38,210 bases of DNA from Spirogloea muscicola (GCA_009602725.1 WELB01000008.1:1440739-1478948), one strand, 5' to 3'. Shown: positions 1 through 11,721, counted from the stretch's first letter. Numbers and translations are program-made. The notes: a model not told the origin generated them from the letters alone.

Positions 1-1
1 G

Positions 2-626
2 GCGGACCCGTCGAGGCGGCGGGCGCGGTCGCCGGCGCCACCGCCGCCGCCGTGCGACACGAGCCACGTGCTGCAGCAGGGTTACGAGGATGTGCTGGCG
101 CGCTACGCGCTGGGCCGCGAGCTCGGGCGCGGCCAGTTCGGCGTCATCCGCCTGGCCACCTGCCGCGCCACGGGCGCCCGCTGGGCCTGCAAGTCCATCG
201 CCAAGGCCAAGCTGGCGTGCCCGCAGGACGTCGCCGACGTGCAGCGCGAGGTGCAGGTCATGGGCGCCGTCGCCGGCCACCCCGCCGTCGTCGGCCTCCA
301 CTCCACCTTCGAGGACCGCGACTCGTGAGCCCCTCGCCCTCCTCCTCCTCCTTCCACTCTCCTTCTGCCTGCCATGGCTTCCCGGCAGCTTCTCCGCAGC
401 CCCGTGCCATTGGGTGCTGGCCCTAGTGAGTGGCCGCTGCAGACGTCCTTACCTGAAGGCAGCTTGGTCATGGCCGTCACTTGCAGGGTTCACCTGATCA
501 TGGAGCTCTGCGAGGGCGGTGAGCTCTTCGACCGCATCATCAAGAAGCGGCGATATACGGAGCGCGAGGCGGCGACGGTCGCGCGCACGCTCGTCGCTGT
601 CGTCGCACACTGCCACGGCCGCGGCG

Positions 627-657
<31 letters not shown>

Positions 658-2092
658 GCTGCTGTGCACGCAAGAGAGCGACGTGGATGTCAAGGTCGCA
701 GACTATGGGCTCGCGCTCTTTGCCGCGCCCGGCGACCGGCTGCGTGGCATGGCCGGCAGCGCCTACTACATAGCTCCCGAGGTGCTCGCCGGCTGCTATG
801 GATATGCCGCCGACGTTTGGAGCACGGGCGTGATCCTGTACATCCTGCTGTGCGGTGTGCCACCCTTCTGGCACGAGCGTGAGGAGGGCATCTTCGACGC
901 CATCAAGCGCGGCGCCGTGGACGTCACGACGGGCCGCTGGGCTACCGTTTCGTCTGATGCCAAGGACCTTGTGCTGCGCATGCTGACCAGGGACCCCGCA
1001 CGCCGCATCACCTGTGCTGAGATTCTTGGTACGGCTCCACCTCCCTTTCTCTCTCTCATTTGAGTGTCCCGGCAGGTGCTCGCAGCACTCCTTGGCCAAG
1101 GTCTGGCATGTGCGTAACGAGTGTATCTGCCAGCTAGTGCTGCTCAGTGCCGCTGACGTTGGTGCTTGCCTTCCTTGCTCCCGCTCGTTGCGTGCAGCGC
1201 ACCCTTGGATCGTGAAACAGACCGACGGCTCTGGCATGGTGCTGCCGCCAGTACCGTCACCTCTCCCCTCTTACTTGCAGCCACTCAACCATGCGGGGGG
1301 GTCAGCACAGTTCTCGTCTTGCTCCTCCGAGGGGGCCCTGAAGCAGGAGCTCGCCACGATGGGCTCTGCCAGCAGCATGAGCACCGCACCATCGTTCAAC
1401 TCGGACGACACCTTCTCTCCCCGGAGCGCGCCCCCTACGCCACGGCCCCAGGACAGCATCGCTGAGAAGACTGGCAACGGCGGCATTGGTCCTCTTGACA
1501 AGAGCCAGAGGAGCGCCGGGGGCAAGCCGCCGCTGGGAGCGGCAGCCGCCACGGAGCAGCTCTCGCGGCCGACGTCCACATCGTCGTCGAACAACTCGAG
1601 TCCAAACAGCGAGGAGTTTGATCGCTGGACGTCCTTCGACCAGGTTTCGGACCCGACCTTTGGCGAGTTCCTGGGCAGCGTCATTTCACGGCTTGGCCAT
1701 ACTGGCTCAAGTGCAGGGGTGGGCACAATTGGGAAGGTTCGCGTCGAGACGCAGGACGAGTGCACATGCACTGTAGTCAGCACCACGCCCCTGCGCGAGA
1801 CGATCATTGTCGGTGAGCACCCTCGCTCAGTGGCGGCCCTCTGTCATGCTGCTTGTCTGGACGAGACTTGCCGTGTATAGTAACAACAAGTTTTCCTTTC
1901 CTCACTGGAACACCTGACGGGCACAGTACTCATCTCAGATGCATCGTTGCTTGCTTTACAGATTCAGTGAAGGGCCGGTTCCTAGTGGTCCACGACCGGT
2001 CTGAGAAGCGGATAGGCTGGAAGCACCTGCCTGGTCGGGAAGGAGGGGGACACGCTGCCGACTTTACCTGGTCACCTTGCCCCAGCAGGTAG
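2..2092 (+). CDS. CDPK/PEPKR2-like serine/threonine protein kinase, 5'-partial
   Basis: Probable cytosolic Ser/Thr kinase. The reading frame is open at the left edge, so the N-terminus is missing. Exons with matching phases and GT-AG ends: <2..324, 487..1028, 1198..1812, 1962..2092 (TAG). Seen: glycine loop GRGQFGV, lysine in WACKSIAK, MELCEGGELFDRI, catalytic loop HRDLKPEN, IAPEVL, DVWSTGVILYILL, and AHPWIV closing the kinase fold exactly across the third splice junction. The magnesium-binding motif reads DYG instead of DFG. The kinase fold resembles plant CDPK and PEPKR2 kinases. The C-terminal tail of roughly 250 residues is Ser/Pro-rich and shows no EF-hand loops, so direct calcium control is unlikely and a PEPKR2-like assignment is favoured. 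The last exon encodes a short tail ending FTWSPCPSR. Family assignment is by recalled motif resemblance. Confidence 0.9.
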
Positions 2093-2329
2093 TCCTGGGA
2101 CGAATGTGACGCCGGCATTGACAGAGACCCCGATCTTATGCCTGGCGGCAGCTGCACGACAGTCCCACCAACAGCCTCAGGCTTCCAAGGGATGCGAGAG
2201 AACGCCACTTTCTGCACCTGAATCCCTGTCCGCGCTCTCAAGTGACTGCGGCGGCTGAGCTGTGAACACGCTATCCCTGCGTGGGGAAAGTGTTCGCAAT
2301 TCAGCCCTGGTTCAGTTGAGCCCGTCCGT

Positions 2330-2334
2330 TGTAA
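2330..2334 (+). terminator. TGTAA polyadenylation signal of the kinase gene
   Basis: TGTAA lies about 240 bases after the kinase stop. This pentamer is the usual chlorophyte polyadenylation signal; assignment is by position only. Confidence 0.5.
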
Positions 2335-3430
2335 TTACCACCCCTCCCTATTTTTCAGCCCCTTTCTTTCAGTACAGCAAGGTCTACAAAGTAGCACATT
2401 AGAGGAGGGCCGCACCTGACCTGCTCTTGTTCCTCGTGCGCCCCTCAAGATGAGGCCAGCGACGTAATAGGCGTCGTTTTTGGATATCTGCCAAAAGGCA
2501 GAAGGCAAAGGTCTAGACTGTGTGGAGCTGCAAGGGCATTCCCTTGACAAATGAGATTTGCCCCTGCACGGCAAGACGAATGCAAAGATTGTCGAGGCTT
2601 GACAAATTTTGGTCCATGTTGTCATTTGCCGTTTCGAACTACCTTGGGAGTAGCATGTCACCACTGGCCTCCAGCAATTGCAGTCTCTCTTCACCACTGT
2701 GCTAAGGCTTGGTGTGCAGCTCGCCAATCTGCACAACTGAAGCCGGGTGGCTGACTATCTGAAAGCCAAGGGTGTTGTATTGGCCCCATACTTGCGCCTC
2801 CATTGGGTAGCTCATTGGTTCCATCTATGACAAAGGGTGTCACCTGCTGTCACAATCAAGTGGCTTGCCCTCGTTCAGGGCCTGCATTCTGTCAAGCTGC
2901 ACCAACTAGGTGGAAGCATGTTTGACAAGATCCACGCATAAGGATGCACATTGATATGGGCTGGCATGCTTGCGACCTTTGAGCACTGCCCTTGGAAGGC
3001 CCCCTTCCATCCACAGACGGGAATTGTCATGGTCTCAATGCAGTGGGCCGATGATGCCTTCTACCATGCAATCTTGCAGGAAAAGAAAGCTACAGGCAAG
3101 TACATGGAGCAACTGCAGCAAACTAGCTTTGTGCTCATGCCTTGCTTGCCCCACCTACATTACTAGCATGGACTGGACATTGTACTTCCTCGGGGTAGCA
3201 ACCCCAAAAAACACATATGCCTTCCTTCCCCTCTCTGAATCTGCTTCTAGAGGTGCTGGACGGCGGGACGCCCTCGCAAAGTGCCGCAGGGCAGCAGAAA
3301 CTTAAGGACGAGGCGGGCGCCGTTGGGACCGTGTGAGGAATGGTGCGGCGCTGGTGCATTGAGGCTGAGCCGACCATGTTCACCGTTCAGGCCAAACATT
3401 GTGCAAACAATGGGGCTACACGAAGCGATT
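2335..3430. other. No recognisable gene
   Basis: Only short open frames without recognisable motifs or convincing splice sites. A stretch around 2940-3170 is open on the plus strand but has no family resemblance I can name. Confidence 0.5.
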
Positions 3431-4180
3431 CCCTAAAGGCTCAGAGGAAGTGAGAGGTATGTAACAGGTTCTGAGAGGCCCAGCCAGGGAGGAGCGAGAG
3501 AGCTGGTGCTGCTCCTGGGCTGGCTCTCACAGCCACCGTCCTGCACTAGAAGCCTCCTTCTGTCCTGGCAAATAAAGTAAGGTGGCTGACGGCTATGTAC
3601 CTGACCCAACTTGCCCCTCAGCATTTCTCCTTCCAGGAGCTGCCGCTCTAGTTTCGAAGTTGGCCGGCAAGGTCGTCTGCTTGAGCTGTGCTAAGCCGGC
3701 CTCCTCCCGGGGGTCACCGTCCTGGCCCACCACTTCCCCTACGTTGTTCTGGGCTCGCCGGTCGCAGCAATCTGACCTCTCTAGAGAAGGAGATGCTCTT
3801 GCATAAAGCAGATCCTGTGGAAAGGCCAGCCCAGAGGATTTGGACTGTCTTTGGAGGAGCCGGAAAACGAATATCACTCGACAAAGCAAGTAGCTACTAC
3901 GGATGGGCCTCTCTGGAGGCGCACCCGCTCTCTGGCTTTCTGCGGACCGCAGCTCTGGGCAAAGGGAAAGTAGAGGGCGATGGCTGTGATCGGCCAGCCC
4001 AGGGAAAGAACCGAACAAAGCTGGGCAAAGCTTAGCACGGGGCTTCACCACCCCGACTGAGCTTCCACAGCACATTCCGGCCCCTTCGGCCTGGCTTTTC
4101 ACAGCACTCGCCCTCTTAGGATGAGCCTACATTTTGCACAGCGCATTTTGGCCCCTTCGGACATTGTAAATTGCTTTCGG

Positions 4181-4240
4181 ACCCTAAATCATGAACCTAA
4201 CCCAAACCCTAATCGTAAAATCTGAACCCTAAGCCCTAAA
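4181..4240. repeat. Degenerate interstitial telomere-type repeat (CCCTAAA)
   Basis: Five to six imperfect CCCTAAA/AACCCTAA units in about 60 bases (ACCCTAAATC, CCAAACCCTAAT, GAACCCTAAGCCCTAAAC). They match the plant and green-algal telomere unit read on the C-rich strand. Confidence 0.7.
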
Positions 4241-4880
4241 CGTCTACCTTTCCACAGCCCTCGCCCCTTCAGGATAATCTTTACTTGCTTCCGTGGAGGC
4301 GGTAGTCACCCAACCAAACCCACAGACTGAGCTTCCACGATGCCCACTACCGTACCTTGTATACCTCAGGGGATATTGAGCATCCAGCGGCCACTTGAGT
4401 CACCGTGTGCTTTACCGCTTTTCTGGCCCCTTCGGACTGTGTTCACATTTTTCTGGGCTGTTCAATCACAGCCATCGCCCTCTACTGGATAAGTCCTTTT
4501 CTCTGTGTTAACTCCACTCTGGACATCAGTTGACGTCAGGAGAATCCAAGGCGCCATCCGCAGGTGCAGCCTTGCCGGACACGTGCCGCTGCACCTGGCA
4601 CGTGGCCGCCAAGGTGTCGCCTTGTTGGGCAGTCAGGAGGATCTCTGTTTCTACGCCCCTCTTCGTCCTATCTGAAGCTCTGTGGGCCCAGGCCGATCTC
4701 TGCTACCAGGTGCTCCGCAGTGCTGCACCCCGCCCCGACTCGTGGAGGCCCTCTGCCCTTCTTGTACTCTGCTCATTCGTTTTTTGGGCTGGCTGTTCCA
4801 GCCCATATCCTCAATGGGCAAGCCCTTGCTCTGCCGCTTACAAACCACACAACGGGACACGGAGTGATGCAGATGGAAGC

Positions 4881-4990
4881 TCAATATCCACGGGTGAGCA
4901 ACAGCAAGTCATAATAACTCGAAACTGGGAAAGAAACATTCCGCCGAGACCCTGAGGCAGCAGCCATAGCGCGGCTGGCGCGCGTGTGGA
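4881..4990 (-). pseudogene. LINE ORF 3' end module, truncated
   Basis: Minus-strand translation gives RASRAMAAASGSRRNVSFPV followed by SSYYDLLLLTRGY and stop (4881-4883). This is the C-terminal signature of the LINE family in this window (compare the ends at 33200 and 33593). A stem-loop tail module follows downstream, near 4785. Confidence 0.75.
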
Positions 4991-5790
4991 CTGCGCGAGC
5001 CAGAGAGCGCTAGAACGAGACCGCCAGCCTCATGCGAAATACCTGGGCTAGGAAGCCGGCAGCATTGAAGCCGGGTCCGCATTTCCAGCGGGGCTGTAGA
5101 TGGCCAGCCCAGATAGAAAAGACAAGGTCCAAAGGGCCGAAAGGTGCCAAGAAACGCGCACACAACTATGCAAGAGACTAAGAGACTGTCTATAGCGGCT
5201 GGACAGCCGACGCAGCCATGGCTAGCTGGAAACGGCGGCTCCTGCAGGTGCCTCGGGGAAGCCCCATCGCCCTCCTTTGGGACCTTGTTCATTCTTGTTC
5301 TGGGCTGGCCAACTGCAGCCATCGCTCTCTACTGGAGGAGTCTTTCTCCTTGTTCGTTGTTGTGGGCTGGCCTCCCACGGCCACTGCCTACCATTGGAAG
5401 AGCTGTTTCTTTCTTTCTTCTAGAAGAGCTTCTTCTTGGTGTCAAGCTTCCCGGTGAAAGCTATGCTGACTTGCGGCTGCCGTGCTGTTGCTGTCTCGGG
5501 GTCACTGCGCACCCAGTTGTAGTATGACTGTGGAGCTGTGTGCTTTACAGCTTCTCGGCCACCGCGGGTCTCGTCCGAGCTTGTTTGGGCTGGCCTTCCA
5601 CAGCCATCGCCCCCTTCGGGGAAGAACTTCCTCTCTTTGATAGACATCACTCCTTTTCGAAGAGCTTCTTCTCTTTCTGAAGGCTTTGAAGAGCTGCCCT
5701 GTCCACTGGATGCGCCTCCAGTCTTTCTGGGCTGCCCTCTCACAGTTATAGCCTCGTCTTGAAAGGAGCCCTTTGTTAGGAAGAACCTTC

Positions 5791-6590
5791 AAGGCGCCTG
5801 CCAATGGCCAGCTCCAGGTCCTCGTTGTTGGCTGAGAGCATGCGTCAAGCTCAGGCATCAAAATGGCCCTTCGCACTCCATCCACTGCTAAGGAGTTGAC
5901 ATGCCCCAGCTGCACACTTTTGTGTGCAGCGCAGATGGTTGTTGGTTGACCGTGTAGCAGCAAGATGGCTGAAACCGCCAAGCCCAGCCCGGACAGCTGT
6001 AGTGGATTGCAAAACATGTGTGGAGAGCAGCGTAAGCTATGGAGTGCAAATGATTTTTTCTATGCAGGTATGCATCATTGCAGTTACTCGGTTCCTCTGA
6101 CTGATTTCCTAAGAGGGTTGATACATTCAGCTCTGAATCATGGTTTGAGAGCACCATGGCCCAGCACAAGGCCTGTCGCACTGAACTGTGAATAAGGGCA
6201 GCCTACAATCGCATCATGAAGTCAATGCACTGCTAAGCTGCCAGAGGACTCTATTGCAAGACCTAGACGCTTTAGTTTTGCCGATCAGCATCAAGTGCGC
6301 ACTTCAACCACACATCAACAAACACAGACCAGCACCGCTAATGATAAATAGACTTTCGACCCCTGAACTTTAATCAATTACGCCTGTTTGTTGCACACCA
6401 GAGATGTAAGCAGTGTGTCAATACTGACTACCTGCAGGACTACCTTGCAGTAAGGTCCTGATACCTGGTTCTTGTTCGACTGCAATCTGCAGCTAAGGAG
6501 CTGATGGGCGCCTGTCTGCAAGTCTAAAGTCACCTAATGGCGCAAGGAACTCCGCAATCTACAAGAAGTGGCAAGCAAAGTAGACGTCTG
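5791..6590. other. No recognisable gene; downstream region of the LHC gene
   Basis: Lies beyond the minus-strand LHC stop. A minus-strand frame near 5890-6010 superficially resembles an antenna-protein C-terminus but is out of phase and is not needed (see rejected items). Confidence 0.5.
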
Positions 6591-6597
6591 ACTTGCT

Positions 6598-8565
6598 TCA
6601 CAGGTTCAAAACGGTTGTCAGGTTTTCAATTGGTCCCACGCCAGTGACAGCTCCTTGGGCGAAGAGTCCTAAGCACACACAATCAGCTATGGTTAATCGC
6701 GGCTATCTGAACTTTGCCGATCATAGACTATGAAGCAAATGTGCAATGCAGGTCTTTCCACTCACCTGCCATGGCAACCATCGCCAAGCGGCCATTCTTG
6801 ACCTCCTTCACTTTCAGGTCCGCGAGCACCTCTTCATCCTTGGCGAAACCGAGGGGGTCAAACAGGCCTCCCGGATACAGTGGATCTGTGCCAACTGCTC
6901 CACCCTTAGCCCGCAGCCACTCGGCAGCTCCCATGAGCAGGACTTGCACTGCTATTACCGCCAGCAGGCTGCATAACCCATAACGACATTGTAGTGGGGG
7001 ACGAACTTTGGTGTAAGTTGAAGGAAAGCAGGGCAGTCACAACAGATCTCCTCTCTGAGAAGCCAATGACATAACGGCCACCTATTTAAGTTGAACAAAG
7101 TAGGGGTGATAGAAAGGAGAAGAGCAGAGGCAAACGAATTTACATTGAGAACTTGCGGGGAGAGAAGTGAGAGGGGCAGGAGAGCCTCTGAAGACCCTTA
7201 CATGCGCACCTCTGGGCGTTGATGAGATTTGGGTTGCCCAGGTAGTCGATGCCTTCCGGTTTGAAAATCTGAGCGCCGGTCTTAAACCACACTGGCTCGA
7301 ATCCGTCTCCACGGATGCCACTGAGCTCGGGGTAAAGGCAGCCGGTGACGCCCAGCATGGCCCACCGCCCATTGAGGAGCTCCTGAGCCCGGAGGGTGGC
7401 GTATCTGTCCTTGTCGCCGCACAGTCTCAGGAGGTCGCATCCATAGTCGCCGGGGTACTCGCCCTACATCGTTGCCCTTGCAGGGCGTCAGATCTTCAAC
7501 TCTCCGCAAACAGGTTGCATGGGATATGTCGCCTGCTTAGACTGGCCATCGTCAGCAGCTCAGCTCAACGAGCATGGTGGCGCCTACAGTGCCCACCTTC
7601 AGGTACGGGGGAACGTCTTGGGGCGTTGTATTGGGACCCTTGTACAGCGGGCGGCTCGGACCGTAGTACGCCCTCCGGACGTCCACGCCTGGCGGGACTG
7701 ATAGCCAATACGCCTAGGAGTGCACGCAGGGCTTCATAAGCCATGAGGGCGTGACTTACCACTGGCCTCCTGAGTGACATCAACCAAACGTCTGCTTCGA
7801 GCGAGCAAGGCTGCCAGCGACTCAGCGCCAGCCAGAGTCCTGCCCTCCTTGCGTGGTGGGTCGCCGGAGCGGGAGCCGGGGCCTCACCTTATACCAGCGG
7901 GCGATGGCTGACAAGCCGCCACCGGACCTGGACGCGGCGAAGGCTGGCTCAGGGTCCGCCGCCGTGGCCTGAAGGGACAGAAGCGCCCAGCCGGATGAGC
8001 CACCGTCCGCAAAGAGCGTTAGAACGACGCCCCCCAATCATGCCCCTCTGCTTCCAGATGCACCAGTTGCTGCATGCTAAGGCGAAGCCACCTTGCTTGA
8101 GGCTGCTCCAGGTGGCAATAGCTGTACAGTCGCCACAGTTAAAGTCAAGAGTACAAGACCAGCCTTTGGGTTCTCAGTACACTGATTTTCTATTCTTGGC
8201 GGTGGTGTTCCCCACCTTCTCGATGAGGCTAAAGACGTCGTCGAGGCCAACGTTTGCCATGTCCTCGTCCGTGGGGCCGTCGTCCTCCACGTACGCCGCG
8301 CGCGCCGTCGTCGACAGCCGCCGCCGCTGGCAATTTTTCGAGCAAGGAAGCTGAGCGCCATGACCCGGCCTGCACGCTGCAGCCCGCCGCTTCCGCAAGG
8401 AAGACCGAGGAGTCCCCGGCACGTCGAGGGCAATGCGGCTGGCCCCAGGCTCACCGGGCGCCCTGGAGCGGCCACCGACGCGACGGCGCCGTCCGCGTGG
8501 CTTCGAAGACTCGCGGCGAAGCCGCAGCCGGCGGCGACGCCCGCGGCGGCAGCAGCGGCGGCCAT
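6598..8565 (-). CDS. Chlorophyll a/b-binding light-harvesting protein, minor-antenna (CP26/CP29/LHCB7-like) type
   Basis: Predicted thylakoid antenna protein of 334 residues that binds chlorophyll and funnels energy to a photosystem. Seven exons in matching phase: 8565..8455, 8350..8183, 7968..7888, 7713..7597, 7463..7210, 6968..6766, 6668..6598 (TGA). Exon 1 is an Ala/Gly-rich chloroplast transit peptide; the mature part probably starts near RAAYVEDD. Seen in order: [26 protein letters not shown], first LHC helix with [35 protein letters not shown], second helix, [12 protein letters not shown], third helix [17 protein letters not shown], then [12 protein letters not shown]. These are hallmark LHC chlorophyll-ligand motifs. 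The N-terminal extension and GNPNLINAQ fit CP26/CP29-type or LHCB7 better than major LHCII; the exact class is unresolved. Transcribed divergently from the gene at 9008. Confidence 0.93.
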
Positions 8566-9007
8566 GGCGGCCTGCCCTCCAGAGAAGGGGGATGGGAGAG
8601 AGGCTCAAGCCCTGGCCAGCTTAAACCCTGCCCCACTGCTTAAACCCTGCCCCACGGGAAAGGTGCGACTCTCCCCACTCGAGTACAGTGTCCCTATGGC
8701 CTGTGGCTCCGCCAATAAAGTGGGAGAGCCACTTTCCATGTAGTATTCAACACCGTCTGTATGCGCAGCCGCAGTATCAGTAGCCGTCGTCGTCTTCTTC
8801 GAGGGCCCCACGCAGCGGCTGCGTCCCTTAGCCCGCGCCCCGCCGGCAAGGCCCCGCCGCGCCTTGGCCGGCCCGCGCTGCCGCTGCCGCTGGCGATGGC
8901 GGCAGCTCCGGCGGCGGCGGCTGGCGAGGGGCTCGCAGGCTGACCTGGAGCCGACTGCCCNCGGCAGCGGCGGCGGCGGCGGCGGCGGCGCGCAAGGCGT
9001 GGCCGTC
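8566..9007. promoter_or_regulatory. Shared intergenic/bidirectional promoter region
   Basis: The 442 bases between the LHC start codon (-) and the membrane-protein start codon (+). It contains a perfect 7-bp inverted repeat AAAGTGG/CCACTTT with a 5-base spacer (8717-8735) next to a CCAAT box (8713-8717). It also has a 16-bp direct repeat TTAAACCCTGCCCCAC at 8621-8636 and 8640-8655. On the plus side there is a 15-codon upstream ORF (8896-8943) and one unresolved base (8961). Confidence 0.5.
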
Positions 9008-11145
9008 ATGGAGGCAGCGGCGAGCCCCACGCCGTTCCCAGTGCACACCGCGCTCGCAGGTGCGGAGGAGCCTCCTAAACCCAAACCCTAAGCCGTGAAC
9101 CCTGACGCTCGCGCCCGCCAGTGTGCTGCGCGCCCAGCTCGGTCGGCTCTCACGTCGTGCCCTGCGGGAGGCACAGCCGAGGCTGACGGCATGGCCACCG
9201 GTCCCCCACTCGCCCAATGGCACGACCAACTGCGCCGGCCGCAGAACCTGGGTGCTCCATCTCTGCACCCCAGTTTCTGCCACGCACTCTGACTGCTGGT
9301 CGCCTTGGTCCGCCGCTCGGTCTTGCAGTCTACATTGTCGACTTCGCCATCACGCTCCTCGTCTTCCTGGCGCTGAGGTGAGGGACTTCGGGCCAGCCCC
9401 ACTCTTTCCGCACTTGCGCCTCGCACCACATGCAGCGCTGCTCCGTCTTACCGTCTGTGCACCGGCAAGGCCCAGCACTCCAGTGGGAGGTTATCTCTTT
9501 GGAGCCTATTGTATATGGCCCAAATGAAGCCTGCAGCCGGTGGCTCGCTTGGGCTCTGGTCCACTGCCATTCTGCGGGTGCCAGTCCCAGGCCCTTCGTG
9601 GGTGACGCTGACCGGCACCCTTTTGCGCGAATGCTTGGACCAGAGCGGGCATGGACAGCATCCCCAACATATCCCCCCTCCTCCAGGTCTGATGAGCAGC
9701 TTCGCACCTAGGACTTACCCAGTCAATGTGTTTGATAGCAGCCAGGAAATTGAAGTGCATGTACATAAGCCTGAGAAGTGAGACCCTGGCACTCTGACTC
9801 GAGTCAAGGCGTTACTGAGCTCCAGTATCAATGCATCAGTCTCAATAGCTGGTCTCTTCTGGCTCTGAGGTCAGTCACTTACTTCAGTGCACGACGAGCT
9901 CCAGGTGTTGCTTTTGGAATTCTAGCTTTGCCATCACCACATAGACTCTCAGTCCAAGTATGCAGTCCAGTTCCTTAATAGACCTGTAATATGAAGTGTA
10001 CTGGGGTCACTGCTGTTGCAGGACCCTCCGACGAGCTACATTCTCGCTGGCCTCTTTGGCTGGTTCACCTTCATTCACATCTTTGCGCCAGCGGGCCTCG
10101 TGGGCGGCTTCGTGGGTCATGCCTTGACATACCTCGTCGTAGGTGCGGCTGCCGTGGCACCTCCTGCGCTTTTTCCCATTTTCCGGGACGTGCTGCGCTC
10201 CACGCCTCAGACGTGGCTCATTGGCCTGCAAGTCATCCGCATCTACGGTTTCCTGTACCTTGCCTTGCGCGATATGCGACTTCTGCCAGCAAGCTTCGCC
10301 GTTATAGGTGTGCAGCATTGCTCCTTGGAGGTTTTGCAGAAGGCAGCAGTTTCTTGAGTTGCAGCAGGGTTGGCTTGAGTCAGTCTGTCTTTTCAGGCGC
10401 TTGACTGGGCGGGGAATCTTGCGCATGTCCACTGTTTGCACGTTGTGAAGAGACAGCAAAACCAGCACTTGTTGCAGGTGTGGCCGCCTGCAAATGTGCG
10501 ACGAGGACCAGCACTCAGAGAGAATGTCAAGCTATCATTGGCATGGTTGCCAGTTGCTGTGGCCCTAATCTCCTGGTTGTTGTGTGGCTCGCGCTAGTTG
10601 GTTACGGCGACGTGCTGATCGCAATCCTGGCGCCTGTAGTGGCGAATGCTTTTGCAACCAAGGACAGGTGAAGAAGCTAATCGACCCATGTGACTGTGCC
10701 CTGGTCATCGTACTGACTTGGGAAACTCCAATTTCACTCTTCGATGGCCATGCTTGCGGCTCCTGTAGCAAGGCACAAGCACGTGGTAAAATCTCCGCAG
10801 CCATCTGGATGGCCTAGCTGATGTAGGGCTGGAGCCGATGGCATATGTTGCAGATTTGCTCGCCAGATGGGCCTTGTGTGGAACATCACCGGCCTGACGT
10901 TCTTTCTGCTGGCCAACATCCTCAATGACCGAATCCTGGGTTCATATCTGCAGAGCCAGAAGGTTCAGAGACTGCCAACAAGCTACTTTTACTTTACTGT
11001 GTCATTGCTCTCGTTGTACGCAGTGCCCATGCTCATAGCAGCCCACTGTTACTCTCTCTGGAAGCTCATACGCGAGAAGGAGGCGCCGCCAATGATGTGG
11101 ACCGAAGATGATGATGACCGACAAGTTTTTGAAATTGGGCAATGA
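9008..11145 (+). CDS. Predicted multi-pass membrane protein, family not named
   Basis: Six exons in consistent phase: 9008..9059, 9329..9377, 9712..9760, 10022..10307, 10598..10667, 10854..11145 (TGA), giving 265 residues. Hydrophobic segments: VDFAITLLVFLAL (exons 1-2); three or more helices in exon 4 (LAGLFGWFTFIHIF, YLVVGAAAVAPPALF, a helix before LPASFAVI); GYGDVLIAILAPVVANAF (exon 5); two helices in exon 6. The tail is charged (WTEDDDDRQVFEIGQ). The order helix - LPxxFA - GxGDxxxxxxAP - WNxxGLxxFxxA recalls uncharacterised bacterial membrane proteins with a conserved AGxGD motif, but I cannot assign a function. The donor of exon 3 (9760) is the least certain; the donor at 9755 also keeps phase. 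A degenerate telomere-like repeat lies in intron 1. Confidence 0.8.
9073..9104. repeat. Short telomere-like repeat in an intron
   Basis: CCTAAACCCAAACCCTAAGCC-type repeat of about 32 bases in intron 1 of the membrane-protein gene. Confidence 0.55.
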
Positions 11146-11209
11146 GAGCTCTATTCGCTGACCGTTATTGCCATGGTACCCATCTCTTGTTGGGCGTGCG
11201 CGTGAAGAT

Positions 11210-11214
11210 TGTAA
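11210..11214 (+). terminator. TGTAA polyadenylation signal of the membrane-protein gene
   Basis: TGTAA 65 bases after the stop codon, in the sequence AGATTGTAAATAC. Confidence 0.65.
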
Positions 11215-11720
11215 ATACAAGTAGTATCAGATTTTCCCAAGGCAGTTCGACATTGGGAGCACTGGCCCGGCTTCTGGGAGATGCAGCACAACTCTTGCCC
11301 AGGCATCAACATCTTGATCCGTGCAGCGCTTACTGCTCCATGATTTGCAGATGACGCCCTTAAGATGCCGACAATAGGCTCTAGGCAGGCTCGCAAGCAT
11401 CGCTCACATAATACAACCTGGAGACATGGCAGCCTATGTATTGCGGTGCCAGAACAGTTGCCGCACTAACCGTACAATGGGCTCTTTCTTCGACAGCAGT
11501 AAGAAATTTGTCACACAAGACTTTCGTTATGAAAGCTGATTGTATAACAATGTCTGATACCAAAGAGAAGAGAAGATAAGAGAAGGTCCTCCTACATTAT
11601 GACAAACTTGAGACCAGGGCCTCGGCTACAACACTCCCAGGTTGATGTGACATGATGAAGCAGGACCTGCAGTTACTATTAGTCGGCTTCCGGTGCTCGT
11701 GGACCACACCTGTGGTGGAG
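11215..11720. other. Intergenic, nothing recognised
   Basis: Convergent intergenic region between the membrane-protein gene (+) and the small stress-type gene (-). No open frame with recognisable content. Confidence 0.5.
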
Positions 11721-11721
11721 C

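Larger units (their letters stand above)
3430..5790. repeat. Cluster of degenerate LINE-tail stem-loop modules, both orientations
   Basis: Repeated motifs of the type GGGCTGGC(N)nCACAGCC(A)TCGCCC occur near 3517, 4466, 4785, 5308, 5370, 5588 and 5735, and in reverse near 3993 and 5102. They are often preceded by GTTCATTCTTTT and followed by CTCTACTGG or CAATGGGC. The same motifs form the 3' tails of the LINE copies at 23.6-23.9 and 33.2-34.3 kb, so this block is read as tail debris of that family. A decayed ORF-end module (ADLRL...CGGGGTCACTG) may lie near 5460-5510 on the plus strand. No cellular gene is visible here. Confidence 0.7.

Noticed and set aside
5890-6010. Minus-strand frame GLGLAVSAILLLHGQP... 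as the last exon of the LHC gene
   Set aside because: Out of phase with the preceding exon, while 6668..6598 supplies a perfectly phased, family-typical end ([16 protein letters not shown]).
8605-9283. Arg/Ala/Pro-rich antisense frames around 8.4-9.3 kb
   Set aside because: They are shadows of the GC-rich transit-peptide exon and promoter; no domain content and phases conflict with the two supported genes.
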